A stretch of DNA of 64,000 bases from Bacteroidota bacterium (lineage in GTDB: Bacteria; Bacteroidota; Bacteroidia; NS11-12g; UBA9320): contig JABWCE010000011.1 in the NCBI GenBank assembly GCA_013359235.1, positions 1-64,000 of the forward strand. The letters run 5' to 3'. How positions within the stretch are numbered: position 1 is the first letter of the stretch; every line of letters starts with the position of its first letter. This document shows, piece by piece, positions 9,686 through 18,112 of the stretch. Both the position numbers and the translations under genes were made by a program. Below the pieces are notes generated by a model. That model made no database searches. It was not told where the DNA came from and saw only the letters and a list, made by a program, of their open reading frames with translations.

Positions 9686-10807
9686 TTACAAATTGTTGTA
9701 AAGGTTTATATATTTGTGTATAGTATTTTCAGTATTAAATTTTGGTAATTCACCGGGTATGTTTTCAACCAAGCTTTTGTATGTTTCTTTTTTGTAAATT
9801 TTTAACATATTTTCAGCTATGCTCTCAATTTCGGTTGGGTTGCACAACAAGGCTGCCTTACCCGAAATTTCTTCGAGGCTTGTACCATAACTTGTAATTA
9901 CCGGCTTGCCGCTGCGGTAGCTTTCTATAATTGGTATGCCAAAACCTTCTATTATCGAGGTATAAATACTTGCATAACTGGCATGATATAGTTTGTGCAG
10001 ATTATTTTCGCTTATATCGTGTATTATTTGGCAACGAGATTCAAGATTGTATTCGTTAATTTTTTCTATAAACATTTCGCTGTTTCTATTGGGCTTGCAA
10101 ACAAAAACCAAATTAAAATCCACCTTATTCGAAATCATTTTAAATGCATCTAAAATTCTGAATTGGTTTTTTCTTCCGCCTATAGCTCCTACATTGAGCA
10201 TAAACGGCTTAGAAATACCGAAAGTGCTTTTTATAGTTTCAATTTCGTTAAACTGAGGTGTTGAGTAGTAAATATGTGGACTGTTTAAGTATATTACTTC
10301 TATTTTTTCAGGGTTTATTTTATATAAATCAATCAACAATTTTTTGGTGTAATTGCTTATTGCCACAATTTTATTGGCTCTGTTACATGCACTTTTAAAT
10401 TTTTTATCGTAAATTAAAACATCTACAGGATTGTAAAACTCAGGATGGGTTTTAAAAATTAAATCGTGAATTGTAACTACTGATTTTATTTTGGTCTTTT
10501 CAATACCATAAGGAATTTCGTTGCTCAAGCCATGGTAAATATCAATTTTATCTCTAAGCAGGTCTTTTTTAATAGTTTTTATTCGCCAAAATTTTTTAAA
10601 AACTCCTAATGGTTGATGAAAAAATATATTATCCTTATTAAAATCTCTTTTATAATCAGAAATTATTGAACTGTATAGGTGATATTCATTTTGCTTAAAA
10701 TCCTCAGAAAGCCCTTGCACAAGCCAGCGGCTGTAATTTCCCAAACCACTTTTGTTCAAAAAAAGCCTTTTGGCATCAAACCCTATTTTAAGAGCTTTTT
10801 CAGTCAT
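9686..10807 (-). CDS. Glycosyltransferase family 4 (group 1)
   Basis: 373 residues with the GT-B two-domain fold. The N-terminal part has the SGLGNYSRWLVQGL loop typical of GT4 enzymes. The C-terminal nucleotide-sugar domain contains PFMLNVGAIGGRKNQ and the EX7E motif in EGFGIPIIESYRSGKPVITS. It should transfer a sugar from an activated donor to a glycan or lipid carrier on the cytoplasmic side. The acceptor cannot be predicted. No other glycan gene is nearby, so it is an orphan rather than part of a polysaccharide locus. It lies 18 bp downstream of dapD on the same strand and may share its transcript. Confidence 0.85.
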   Translation of the reverse strand: MTEKALKIGFDAKRLFLNKSGLGNYSRWLVQGLSEDFKQNEYHLYSSIISDYKRDFNKDNIFFHQPLGVFKKFWRIKTIKKDLLRDKIDIYHGLSNEIPYGIEKTKIKSVVTIHDLIFKTHPEFYNPVDVLIYDKKFKSACNRANKIVAISNYTKKLLIDLYKINPEKIEVIYLNSPHIYYSTPQFNEIETIKSTFGISKPFMLNVGAIGGRKNQFRILDAFKMISNKVDFNLVFVCKPNRNSEMFIEKINEYNLESRCQIIHDISENNLHKLYHASYASIYTSIIEGFGIPIIESYRSGKPVITSYGTSLEEISGKAALLCNPTEIESIAENMLKIYKKETYKSLVENIPGELPKFNTENTIHKYINLYNNL

Positions 10808-10825
10808 TTTTTTTACAAAATCTTT

Positions 10826-11644
10826 TTAAACAGCAATGCTATGCTCACGCAATACATCGTTTAGAGATGTTTTCAAATCGGTACTTTGTTTTCTTTTGCC
10901 AATAATCAAAGCACATGGAACCCCAAAGTTGCCCGCTGCAAATTCTTTCATCTGTGTACCTGGTATTACTACACTTCTTTCGGGAACAAAACCTTTTAAC
11001 TCTATGGTATTGCTACCGGTTACATCTATAATTTTTGTACTCATTGTCAAGGTAACTCCGGCACCAAGCACTGCCTCTTTTCCTACCCTTACCCCTTCTA
11101 CTACTATACACCGTGAGCCAATAAAACAACCATCTTCTACAATTACCGGCGAAGCCTGCACAGGCTCAAGTACACCGCCAATTCCCACTCCACCGCTTAA
11201 ATGTACGTTTTTGCCAATTTGAGCACAACTGCCCACTGTTGCCCAAGTATCAACCATAGTTCCACTATCAACATAAGCACCAATATTTACATAGCTCGGC
11301 ATGAGTATTACACCCGGCGAAATAAATGCACCATAACGTGCTACTGCATGTGGCACGGCTCTTACGCCAAGCTGTGCATAACCTTGTTTCAAAGGTATTT
11401 TGTCGTGAAACTCTAATATACCCGAATGTAAGGTTTCCATTTTTTGAATAGGAAAATAAAGAATTACGGCTTTTTTTACCCATTCATTTACTTTCCAAAC
11501 GCCGTCAGTTTCGGGTTGAGCTACTCTCAATTTTCCTTTATCTAGCAATTCTACTACTTCTCTTATCGTGTTTTGAACTAAGTTTTCTTCAAGCATATTG
11601 CGGTTTTCCCAAGCCTGCTCAACAATTTCTCTTAATTTTTCCAT
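10826..11644 (-). CDS. dapD: 2,3,4,5-tetrahydropyridine-2,6-dicarboxylate N-succinyltransferase
   Basis: A 272-residue DapD that succinylates tetrahydrodipicolinate in the lysine/diaminopimelate pathway. It has an N-terminal helical part (residues 1-100) and a left-handed beta helix of hexapeptide repeats from about residue 100 (GAFISPGVILMPSYVNIGAY, VDTWATVGSCAQIG, IGSRCIVVEGVRVG). The length matches the family exactly. The ATG at 11644 has a 198-bp gap behind it, shared with the divergent dipeptidyl peptidase gene. No riboswitch or lysine-responsive leader was seen in that gap. Confidence 0.95.
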   Translation of the reverse strand: MEKLREIVEQAWENRNMLEENLVQNTIREVVELLDKGKLRVAQPETDGVWKVNEWVKKAVILYFPIQKMETLHSGILEFHDKIPLKQGYAQLGVRAVPHAVARYGAFISPGVILMPSYVNIGAYVDSGTMVDTWATVGSCAQIGKNVHLSGGVGIGGVLEPVQASPVIVEDGCFIGSRCIVVEGVRVGKEAVLGAGVTLTMSTKIIDVTGSNTIELKGFVPERSVVIPGTQMKEFAAGNFGVPCALIIGKRKQSTDLKTSLNDVLREHSIAV

Positions 11645-11842
11645 ATAAAATGCTACAATGCAAACTTCTGCAAAATATCTCTATTTTCAATTTAAAAAAT
11701 TTTGAAAAAATGTAAATTGAAAAGCCATCATTATAATTTTAATTTATAGATATTTATTATATGTATATAGCTTTTTGTATTGTTGAATTTGGGTATAAGA
11801 AAAAAATAATGTTGGTTTGCCGTAAATTTTAAAAAATTAATA

Positions 11843-13999
11843 ATGAAATCGGTAAAAGGACATATTTTTGTTTCAATAGCTTTATTCTATATTCTATTTG
11901 CAGTATTTCTTTCATATACTGCACAGGCTCAAAACAAAGTTTTTACAATTGAAGAAGCCGTAACTGCCGCTGGTGGAAAGCTTATACCAAAAAATCTTGA
12001 CCAACTGCAATGGGTTAAGGGAACTTCAAATTACTCGTATATTGAAAATGGTGTATTAAAAATTTTTGATGCCAAAACAGCCAAATTAATTAATGAAATT
12101 AAAAAAACAGATATTGATGTTGCGTTGATTGATACCAAATTTGATACTTTACAAAAATTTCCAAGATGCACTTGGATTAACAGCAATACTATAAGATTTG
12201 TGTTTTTAAACAAAATATTTACTTTTAATGTTCAATACAAAATTTTAGATAAACTTATAGATTACAATGCCAGCGAAATGGAAAATGCCGACTTTAATAA
12301 CGTATATTCAAATGTGGCATACACTAAAGGAAACAATCTGTTTATAAACGAAAAACAAATAACTTTTGACGACAAATCCGGTTTTGTTAACGGACAGGTA
12401 GTTCATAGAAATGAATTTGGAATAAATAAAGGTACTTTTTGGAGCCCTGATAATGATAAATTAGCTTATTACCACCTCGACGAGCATTTGGTTGCCGAAT
12501 ATCCTATTTATCAACTTCACAACCGCCCTGCCGATGCAAGAACTATAAGATACCCTATTGCCGGCACACCAAGTCATCATGCGAGTTTGTGCATTTTTAA
12601 TACAAAAAACAACACAACTGTAACTATAAAAACCGGCGAACCAAAAGAAAAATATTTAACCAACATTGTATGGACACCCGATGCCAAAAATATATTGATA
12701 GCCGAAGTAAACAGGGCTCAAAACAATATGAAACTAAATATGTATGATGCTACAAGTGGCGAATTTGTAAAAACGCTTTTTGAAGAAAATAATGAAAAAT
12801 GGGTAGAACCCGAGCACGAGCCTTTGTTTTTGAAAAGCGATTCGAAAAAGTTTTTATGGTGGAGTGAAAGAGACGGCTATAACCACTTGTATTTATACGA
12901 TATTTCAGGAAAACTTATAAAACAGATTACAAAAGGCAATTTTGTAATTACCGAAGTTAACGGATTTGATAAAAATGAAGAAAATATTTTTGTTACAACC
13001 ACTGCAATATCACCTATCGAAAGGCATTTGATGATTGTTAACTTAAAAACAGGTAAATCTAAAATTTTATCATCAATTTCGGGGACACATACTTCCATTG
13101 TAAATTTTGACGGAAGTTATGTAATTGATATTTTTCAAAACCAAACAACCCCACGTCAAATAAGAATTATTTCAACCAATGGTAAAATAAACCATTTGAT
13201 ATATACTGCCCCTAATCCACTTACAGATTATAAACTTGGCGAAACCACAATTGGAACAATAAAAGCTAATGATGGCACCGAGCTTTTTTACAGATTGATA
13301 AAACCTATAAATTTTAACCCTGATGCAAAATACCCTGTAGTAGTTTATCTATACAATGGACCACACCTTCAATTGGTAAACAATACATGGCTTGGCGGGG
13401 CAAACTACTGGATGCAGTATATGGCACAAAAAGGATATTACGTTTTTACGATAGACGGAAGAGGCTCAATGAACAGAGGCTTTAATTTTGAGTCGGCAAT
13501 ATTTCGCAAACTCGGTACAGTAGAAATGGAAGACCAACTTAAAGGTATTGAATTTTTAAAAACACTACCTAATGTAGATGCCGACCGAATTGGAATTCAT
13601 GGTTGGAGCTTTGGAGGCTTTATGACCACAAGCCTTATGACACGCCAACCTGGAATTTATAAAGTTGGTGTAGCAGGTGGACCTGTAATAGATTGGGGAC
13701 TTTACGAAATTATGTACACAGAGCGTTACATGGATACCCCAGATGAAAATCCTGATGGCTACAAAAACTCAAATTTGCTTAATTATACAAAAAATTTAAA
13801 AGGCAAACTGCTAATGATTCACGGTGGCGAAGACGATGTTGTACTTTGGCAGCATTCACTTTTGTATATCGAAAAATGTATAAAAGATGGCATTCAGATT
13901 GATTATTTTGTTTATCCTCATCATCCTCACAATGTATCAGGCAAAGACCGCATTCATCTGATGGAAAAAATATCAAATTACTTTTTCGATAATTTGTGA
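11843..13999 (+). CDS. Dipeptidyl peptidase IV-like serine peptidase (S9)
   Basis: 718 residues. A signal sequence (about residues 8-28) is followed by an eight-bladed DPP IV-type propeller (roughly 60-450), including EPEHEPLFLKSDSKKFLWWS and FGINKGTFWSPDNDKLAYYH. The alpha/beta-hydrolase domain carries the catalytic Ser near residue 589 in GWSFGGF, Asp near 664 in HGGEDDVV and His near 696 in HPHNVSG. The enzyme should release X-Pro or X-Ala dipeptides from peptide N-termini in the periplasm. Length fits bacterial DPP IV. It lies alone between a divergent dapD and sucC, with about 165 bp behind it, so it is probably monocistronic. Confidence 0.92.
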   Translation: MKSVKGHIFVSIALFYILFAVFLSYTAQAQNKVFTIEEAVTAAGGKLIPKNLDQLQWVKGTSNYSYIENGVLKIFDAKTAKLINEIKKTDIDVALIDTKFDTLQKFPRCTWINSNTIRFVFLNKIFTFNVQYKILDKLIDYNASEMENADFNNVYSNVAYTKGNNLFINEKQITFDDKSGFVNGQVVHRNEFGINKGTFWSPDNDKLAYYHLDEHLVAEYPIYQLHNRPADARTIRYPIAGTPSHHASLCIFNTKNNTTVTIKTGEPKEKYLTNIVWTPDAKNILIAEVNRAQNNMKLNMYDATSGEFVKTLFEENNEKWVEPEHEPLFLKSDSKKFLWWSERDGYNHLYLYDISGKLIKQITKGNFVITEVNGFDKNEENIFVTTTAISPIERHLMIVNLKTGKSKILSSISGTHTSIVNFDGSYVIDIFQNQTTPRQIRIISTNGKINHLIYTAPNPLTDYKLGETTIGTIKANDGTELFYRLIKPINFNPDAKYPVVVYLYNGPHLQLVNNTWLGGANYWMQYMAQKGYYVFTIDGRGSMNRGFNFESAIFRKLGTVEMEDQLKGIEFLKTLPNVDADRIGIHGWSFGGFMTTSLMTRQPGIYKVGVAGGPVIDWGLYEIMYTERYMDTPDENPDGYKNSNLLNYTKNLKGKLLMIHGGEDDVVLWQHSLLYIEKCIKDGIQIDYFVYPHHPHNVSGKDRIHLMEKISNYFFDNL

Positions 14000-14123
14000 T
14001 TTTTTTATTAATCATTATTTTAGGGGGTTAAAAAATTTACATAATTTAATATTTTCTCAATCCTTCATCTCAAAGATTTTATTAAAACATAATTTTCATC
14101 TAAAAATAAGTGCTAAAAATTAA

Positions 14124-14131
14124 TAATTTTG
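14124..14131 (+). promoter_or_regulatory. Candidate Bacteroidota -7 promoter element for sucC
   Basis: TAATTTTG matches the Bacteroidota -7 consensus TAnnTTTG and lies 34 bp before the sucC ATG, giving a short leader. No convincing -33 TTTG was found at the usual spacing, so this rests on one element. Confidence 0.4.
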
Positions 14132-14165
14132 CACCCACTTTTTTTATATTCATCATTATAACACA

Positions 14166-15380
14166 ATGAACATCCACGAGTATCAGGCAAAAGAAATTTT
14201 GAAACAATACGGAGTAACAGTACAAGAAGGCATTGTAGCCACAAGCCCCGAAGAAGCAGTTGAAGCAGCAAAAAAACTAAAAGAATTGTACAACTCCGAC
14301 TGGGTAGTTATAAAATCACAAATTCATGCAGGAGGCAGAGGAAAAGGAAAAATAGATGGCACCGAGCAACGAGGTGTTGCTTTGGCAAAAAATCTTGAAC
14401 AGGTCAAAGAAATTTCTCACAATATTCTTGGAAATATTCTTGTTACAATTCAAACCGGTGCAAAAGGCAAACGGGTAAACAAAGTGCTTGTAGCACAAGA
14501 TGTATATTACCCTGGCGAATCATCTCCAAAAGAATTTTACATGAGTGTTTTGCTCGATAGGGCTACCGGACAAAATGTAATAATATACACTACCGAAGGA
14601 GGTATGGATATTGAAGAAGTTGCACATAATACACCCGACAAAATTTACAAAGAATGGATTGACCCATTGGTTGGTTTACAATCTTTTCAAACACGAAAAA
14701 TAGCATTTAATCTGGGTTTATCGGGCAAGGCATTTAAAGAAATGACAGCATTTGTAACATCACTTTACAATGCTTATACAAATATTGACGCTTCAATGTT
14801 TGAAATAAACCCAGTACTAAAAACAAGCGATAACCGTATTTTGGCAGTTGACGGTAAAGTTGGGATAGATGATAATGCCCTGTATCGCCACCCCGAAATA
14901 GCAGCACTTCGCGACTTTGAAGAAGAAGACCCCACCGAAGTAGAAGCCGGTGAATACGATCTCAATTATGTAAAACTCGATGGAAATGTTGGTTGTATGG
15001 TTAATGGTGCCGGGCTTGCAATGGCTACTATGGATATAATAAAACTATCGGGAGGCGATCCTGCCAATTTTCTTGATGTTGGCGGAACTGCAAGTGCCGA
15101 ACGTGTAGAAAAGGCAATGCGTATAATTTTGAAAGACCCCAATGTTAAAGCAATTTTAATTAATATTTTTGGAGGTATTGTAAGATGTGACCGCGTAGCA
15201 CAAGGTGTAGTAGATGCATATAACAATATTGGCAATATACCTGTACCAATAATTGTGAGATTGCAAGGTACAAATGCCGAAGAAGCCAAAAAACTGATAG
15301 ACCAAAGCGGTTTGAAAGTTCGCTCGGCAATAGCATTAAAAGAAGCTGCCGAAGCTGTATCAGAAGTTTTGAAAAATTGA
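14166..15380 (+). CDS. sucC: Succinyl-CoA ligase (ADP-forming) subunit beta
   Basis: 404 residues. The N-terminal ATP-grasp domain starts MNIHEYQAKEILKQYGV and includes the nucleotide loop QIHAGGRGKGK. The metal and nucleotide site has FEINPVLKTSDNRILAVDGK. The C-terminal CoA-ligase domain has LDVGGTASAERV and INIFGGIVRCDRVAQGV. With SucD it converts succinyl-CoA to succinate and makes a nucleoside triphosphate in the TCA cycle. sucD is not in this window, so the two subunits are unlinked here, a common arrangement in Bacteroidota. A small monooxygenase-like gene follows after 7 bp. Confidence 0.96.
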   Translation: MNIHEYQAKEILKQYGVTVQEGIVATSPEEAVEAAKKLKELYNSDWVVIKSQIHAGGRGKGKIDGTEQRGVALAKNLEQVKEISHNILGNILVTIQTGAKGKRVNKVLVAQDVYYPGESSPKEFYMSVLLDRATGQNVIIYTTEGGMDIEEVAHNTPDKIYKEWIDPLVGLQSFQTRKIAFNLGLSGKAFKEMTAFVTSLYNAYTNIDASMFEINPVLKTSDNRILAVDGKVGIDDNALYRHPEIAALRDFEEEDPTEVEAGEYDLNYVKLDGNVGCMVNGAGLAMATMDIIKLSGGDPANFLDVGGTASAERVEKAMRIILKDPNVKAILINIFGGIVRCDRVAQGVVDAYNNIGNIPVPIIVRLQGTNAEEAKKLIDQSGLKVRSAIALKEAAEAVSEVLKN

Positions 15381-15387
15381 AATATTT

Positions 15388-15687
15388 ATGATTCTAAGAA
15401 TTGTAAAAATGTCTTTTAAGCCCGAATGTACTATCGATTTTGAAAATATTTTTAAAGAAGTGCATCCACTAATAGAAAACTTTGAGGGGTGCAATGGAGT
15501 AAAACTTTTGAAAGACAAAAACAACCCATGTATATATTTCACACATAGCTATTGGCAAAATGAAGAATTTTTGAATAACTATCGCCATTCTGAATTATTC
15601 AATTTTACCTGGCAAAAAACTAAAATTTTATTTAATGATAAACCCCTTGCATGGAGTTTATCTGAAATTAATGTGTCAAAAAATTAA
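15388..15687 (+). CDS. Small antibiotic-biosynthesis-monooxygenase-like (ABM) protein
   Basis: A 99-residue soluble protein with the pattern of the dimeric ferredoxin-like ABM fold. It has an N-terminal strand (ILRIVKMSF), a helix, the GCNGVKLLKDKNNP turn, a second strand (IYFTHSYWQNEEFLNNYRHS) and a C-terminal helix. Family members include quinol monooxygenases and heme-degrading enzymes, but no catalytic residues allow a choice. It starts 7 bp after sucC and is probably co-transcribed. The function is unassigned beyond the fold. Confidence 0.7.
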   Translation: MILRIVKMSFKPECTIDFENIFKEVHPLIENFEGCNGVKLLKDKNNPCIYFTHSYWQNEEFLNNYRHSELFNFTWQKTKILFNDKPLAWSLSEINVSKN

Positions 15688-15731
15688 AACTATTTGAAAA
15701 TTATTTAATTTAAAATTATGTTTGAAAAATA

Positions 15732-16985
15732 ATGCAGAAATTAATTTTTACACTTTGCTTACTATCAGTTGCATTTATAGCCAGTTCGCAAAAATCAAAT
15801 CTCGATAAAGCCGAAAATGCAATTAATGAAAAATATTATGAAAGAGCATTCAAACTTTTAAACGATGCCATTGAAGACGATGTAACTAAAAAAAATCCAT
15901 TGACATATTTCCTAAGGGCAATTTGCCTATATGAACTTTCGAAAGATGAATTTTTTTTAAAAAAACATCCCGATGCTATTAGCGAAGCCTGCAAAATGGT
16001 ATTGAAGGGAAAAGACAAAGACAAAACAAACAGATACAAAGGAGTTTTTGATTTGTTTATTTCTGATTTAGTAATAAAAAACGACTCATTAGCCGAAGAA
16101 GAGTATAAAGTAAACCGTTACCCCAAAGCTATAAAAATCTATAACATTTCGGTAAAAATGAATAACGATACATTTTCTTATTACATGATAGGCAAATGTT
16201 ATCAAATGGCTGCCGACACCGCAAATGCTAAATATTATTACAAAAACTTGATTAACTGGTATAACGAAACAAACAAATCAGGCAATAAAATAAGAAAACC
16301 GGTTGTAGAGCCTTTTTTATTTCTTGCCGATGTGTATTGGTTTAAAAAAGATTATGATTCGGCAAATTATTATCTTGATGTAGCAACTACAATTTTTGGC
16401 GAAAAAAATACAAAAATTAATTACTATCAATACCTTATAGCCAAAGAACAGATTACAACCATGCCACCCTCGTCAATAATGCTCGAAGTAATTACAAAAG
16501 CATTAAAATTCAGCCCGACTGATACATTTTTTATAAAAAAAGAAAATGCTTTGAATTTGTATTTAATTAGAAATTATATTGAAGCAAAAGATAGTATAAG
16601 AGCTGATACTTTAATTTTCAGATTTGCACGTAACAAAGCATTGAAAGCTAATGATCAATTTTACGATGACTTAAAAAAAGTAGATATTTTCCTTCACCCA
16701 TTGCCCGAAAACATTTTATGGAAAATGAGCGATTATTACTATGTGAATACTCACGACAAAGCCTCAGCCTATCTTGCAAAAAAATACATAATTAAAACAT
16801 CTACAGCAAACGACTCTATAAAACCAACTGACAAAGACATTATAGCACGCTGGTTAAAAATAATAGATTTTGCCAGAGAAAACGAATCGCCGGGATATCT
16901 GGCATTGCTCATAAATCAAGCATGTACAGATTACCCGAAATCAAAGGAATTGTCGGAGCTAAAAAAAAAATTATTAACGAAATAA
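15732..16985 (+). CDS. TPR-like exported protein, N-terminal half of a split TPR/CAP protein
   Basis: 417 residues with a signal peptide (MQKLIFTLCLLSVAFIASSQ) and helical TPR-like repeats, for example LDKAENAINEKYYERAFKLL, YPKAIKIYNISVK and YDSANYYLDVATTIF. The frame ends at 16985, directly after an A10 tract (16961-16970) in the middle of another helical repeat. The -1 frame continues without a break into the next reading frame, which holds more helical repeat and a CAP-like domain. Read as one, the protein is about 766 residues. It is therefore most likely the front half of one gene, separated by a frameshift, a slippery site or a homopolymer error. Confidence 0.75.
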   Translation: MQKLIFTLCLLSVAFIASSQKSNLDKAENAINEKYYERAFKLLNDAIEDDVTKKNPLTYFLRAICLYELSKDEFFLKKHPDAISEACKMVLKGKDKDKTNRYKGVFDLFISDLVIKNDSLAEEEYKVNRYPKAIKIYNISVKMNNDTFSYYMIGKCYQMAADTANAKYYYKNLINWYNETNKSGNKIRKPVVEPFLFLADVYWFKKDYDSANYYLDVATTIFGEKNTKINYYQYLIAKEQITTMPPSSIMLEVITKALKFSPTDTFFIKKENALNLYLIRNYIEAKDSIRADTLIFRFARNKALKANDQFYDDLKKVDIFLHPLPENILWKMSDYYYVNTHDKASAYLAKKYIIKTSTANDSIKPTDKDIIARWLKIIDFARENESPGYLALLINQACTDYPKSKELSELKKKLLTK

Positions 16986-18031
16986 TTGTAAAAGACCTTA
17001 GCCCACGCGACCGTTATGAAATAAACAAACTATTTGCAAATATCAATAGCATTGATCCTGCATCAAAAACCATTTATAAAGCAAACCTGTATATTTTACT
17101 AAATTCGTATATTGAAAATGGCAATTTGATTAAAGCACAACAAATACTTGCCATTGAAAAGAAAAAAGATGCTTATGACAAAAAATTAAATGAAATAGAA
17201 CTAAAACTAAACAAAGAAAATTTCAGAAAAAACTACTATGAAACCCGCATTGCCATTATAGAAAACGGAAATAAGAAAATACCCGAATGGGAATGGAACG
17301 GCAATACAAAAAACTGCTATAAAGGAGATTTACCACCTTACATAATTCAAAAAATTGAAGATAGAATAAATTTTTTCAGAGTAAATGCCGGAGTTCCTCC
17401 CATATATCTCGATTCGCAGCTAAACGACTGGTGCCAAAGAGCTGCACTTGCTATGGAAAGTAATAACAGATTAATGCACGAACTTCCCAAAAACTGGACT
17501 TGTTACAGCCCCGAAGCCTCTGAAGCTGCACTATACAGCCTTTTAACACAAAATATTAACCCATCTATTGCCATTACTTCATTTATGGACGATTTCAAAA
17601 ATCCCTCACTTGGCAACAGAAGATGGATGTTATACCCGTTTAGTATGGTTTGGGGAGTAGGAAGCACAAAATCTAAATGCGTATTATGGGCACTTGACGA
17701 TTCGCGGATAAAAGATACTTTGTTGTATAAAACCTCTTTTGTAGCTTGGCCCTACGATGGTTACATACACAAAATGTTTCTTTTCAAAAAATGGTCATTC
17801 AGCATTAATCAAAATTTATCAGATGCAAAAATTACTATGATGATAAACAAATCACCTATTTCATTTACAGCCGAAAAACTAATTGATGGGTACGGTTTGC
17901 CAACATTGGTATGGACACCAAGTATTGACATATCAAAACTAAAAGAAGGTGATAACATAAACGTATCAATAAAACTTAAAAACAATAAGGTTTATACTTA
18001 CAATGTAAAAATATTTGAATATTCGCCATAA
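16922..18031 (+). CDS. CAP/SCP-domain protein, C-terminal half of a split TPR/CAP protein
   Basis: The ATG at 16922 overlaps the upstream frame by 64 bp and codes for no signal peptide, so it is a poor start. The first meaningful residues follow the A10 tract (IINEIIVKDLSPRDRYEINK), continuing helical repeats such as KANLYILLNSYIENGNLIKA. From about residue 140 there is a CAP-like domain: a helix with IEDRINFFRVNAGVPPI, LNDWCQRAALAMESNNRLMH, and a late GNRRWMLYPFSMVWGVGS segment. CAP proteins are typically secreted; the biochemical role is unknown here. A short Ig-like tail ends the chain. The domain call is moderate, and the link to the upstream half is well supported by frame and context. 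Confidence 0.7.
   Translation: MYRLPEIKGIVGAKKKIINEIIVKDLSPRDRYEINKLFANINSIDPASKTIYKANLYILLNSYIENGNLIKAQQILAIEKKKDAYDKKLNEIELKLNKENFRKNYYETRIAIIENGNKKIPEWEWNGNTKNCYKGDLPPYIIQKIEDRINFFRVNAGVPPIYLDSQLNDWCQRAALAMESNNRLMHELPKNWTCYSPEASEAALYSLLTQNINPSIAITSFMDDFKNPSLGNRRWMLYPFSMVWGVGSTKSKCVLWALDDSRIKDTLLYKTSFVAWPYDGYIHKMFLFKKWSFSINQNLSDAKITMMINKSPISFTAEKLIDGYGLPTLVWTPSIDISKLKEGDNINVSIKLKNNKVYTYNVKIFEYSP
16961..16970 (+). other. A10 homopolymer at a frame switch
   Basis: Ten consecutive adenines lie where the TPR frame ends and the CAP frame takes over. A -1 slip, or one extra A in the DNA or RNA, gives the continuous reading ELKKKIINEIIVKDLS. The tract contains the A AAA AAA type of slippery heptamer. 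Confidence 0.9.
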
Positions 18032-18112
18032 ATTAAATTATTTAAAATAAAAACAACGTAATTTGTACATAATACGTCTTAAAACAGTTAATTGCTGATG
18101 TGTTTTGTTAAA

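Noticed and set aside
18092-18112. TTG or ATG upstream starts for the SBBP protein
   Set aside because: They add residues in front of a complete signal peptide that begins with MKK at 18113.
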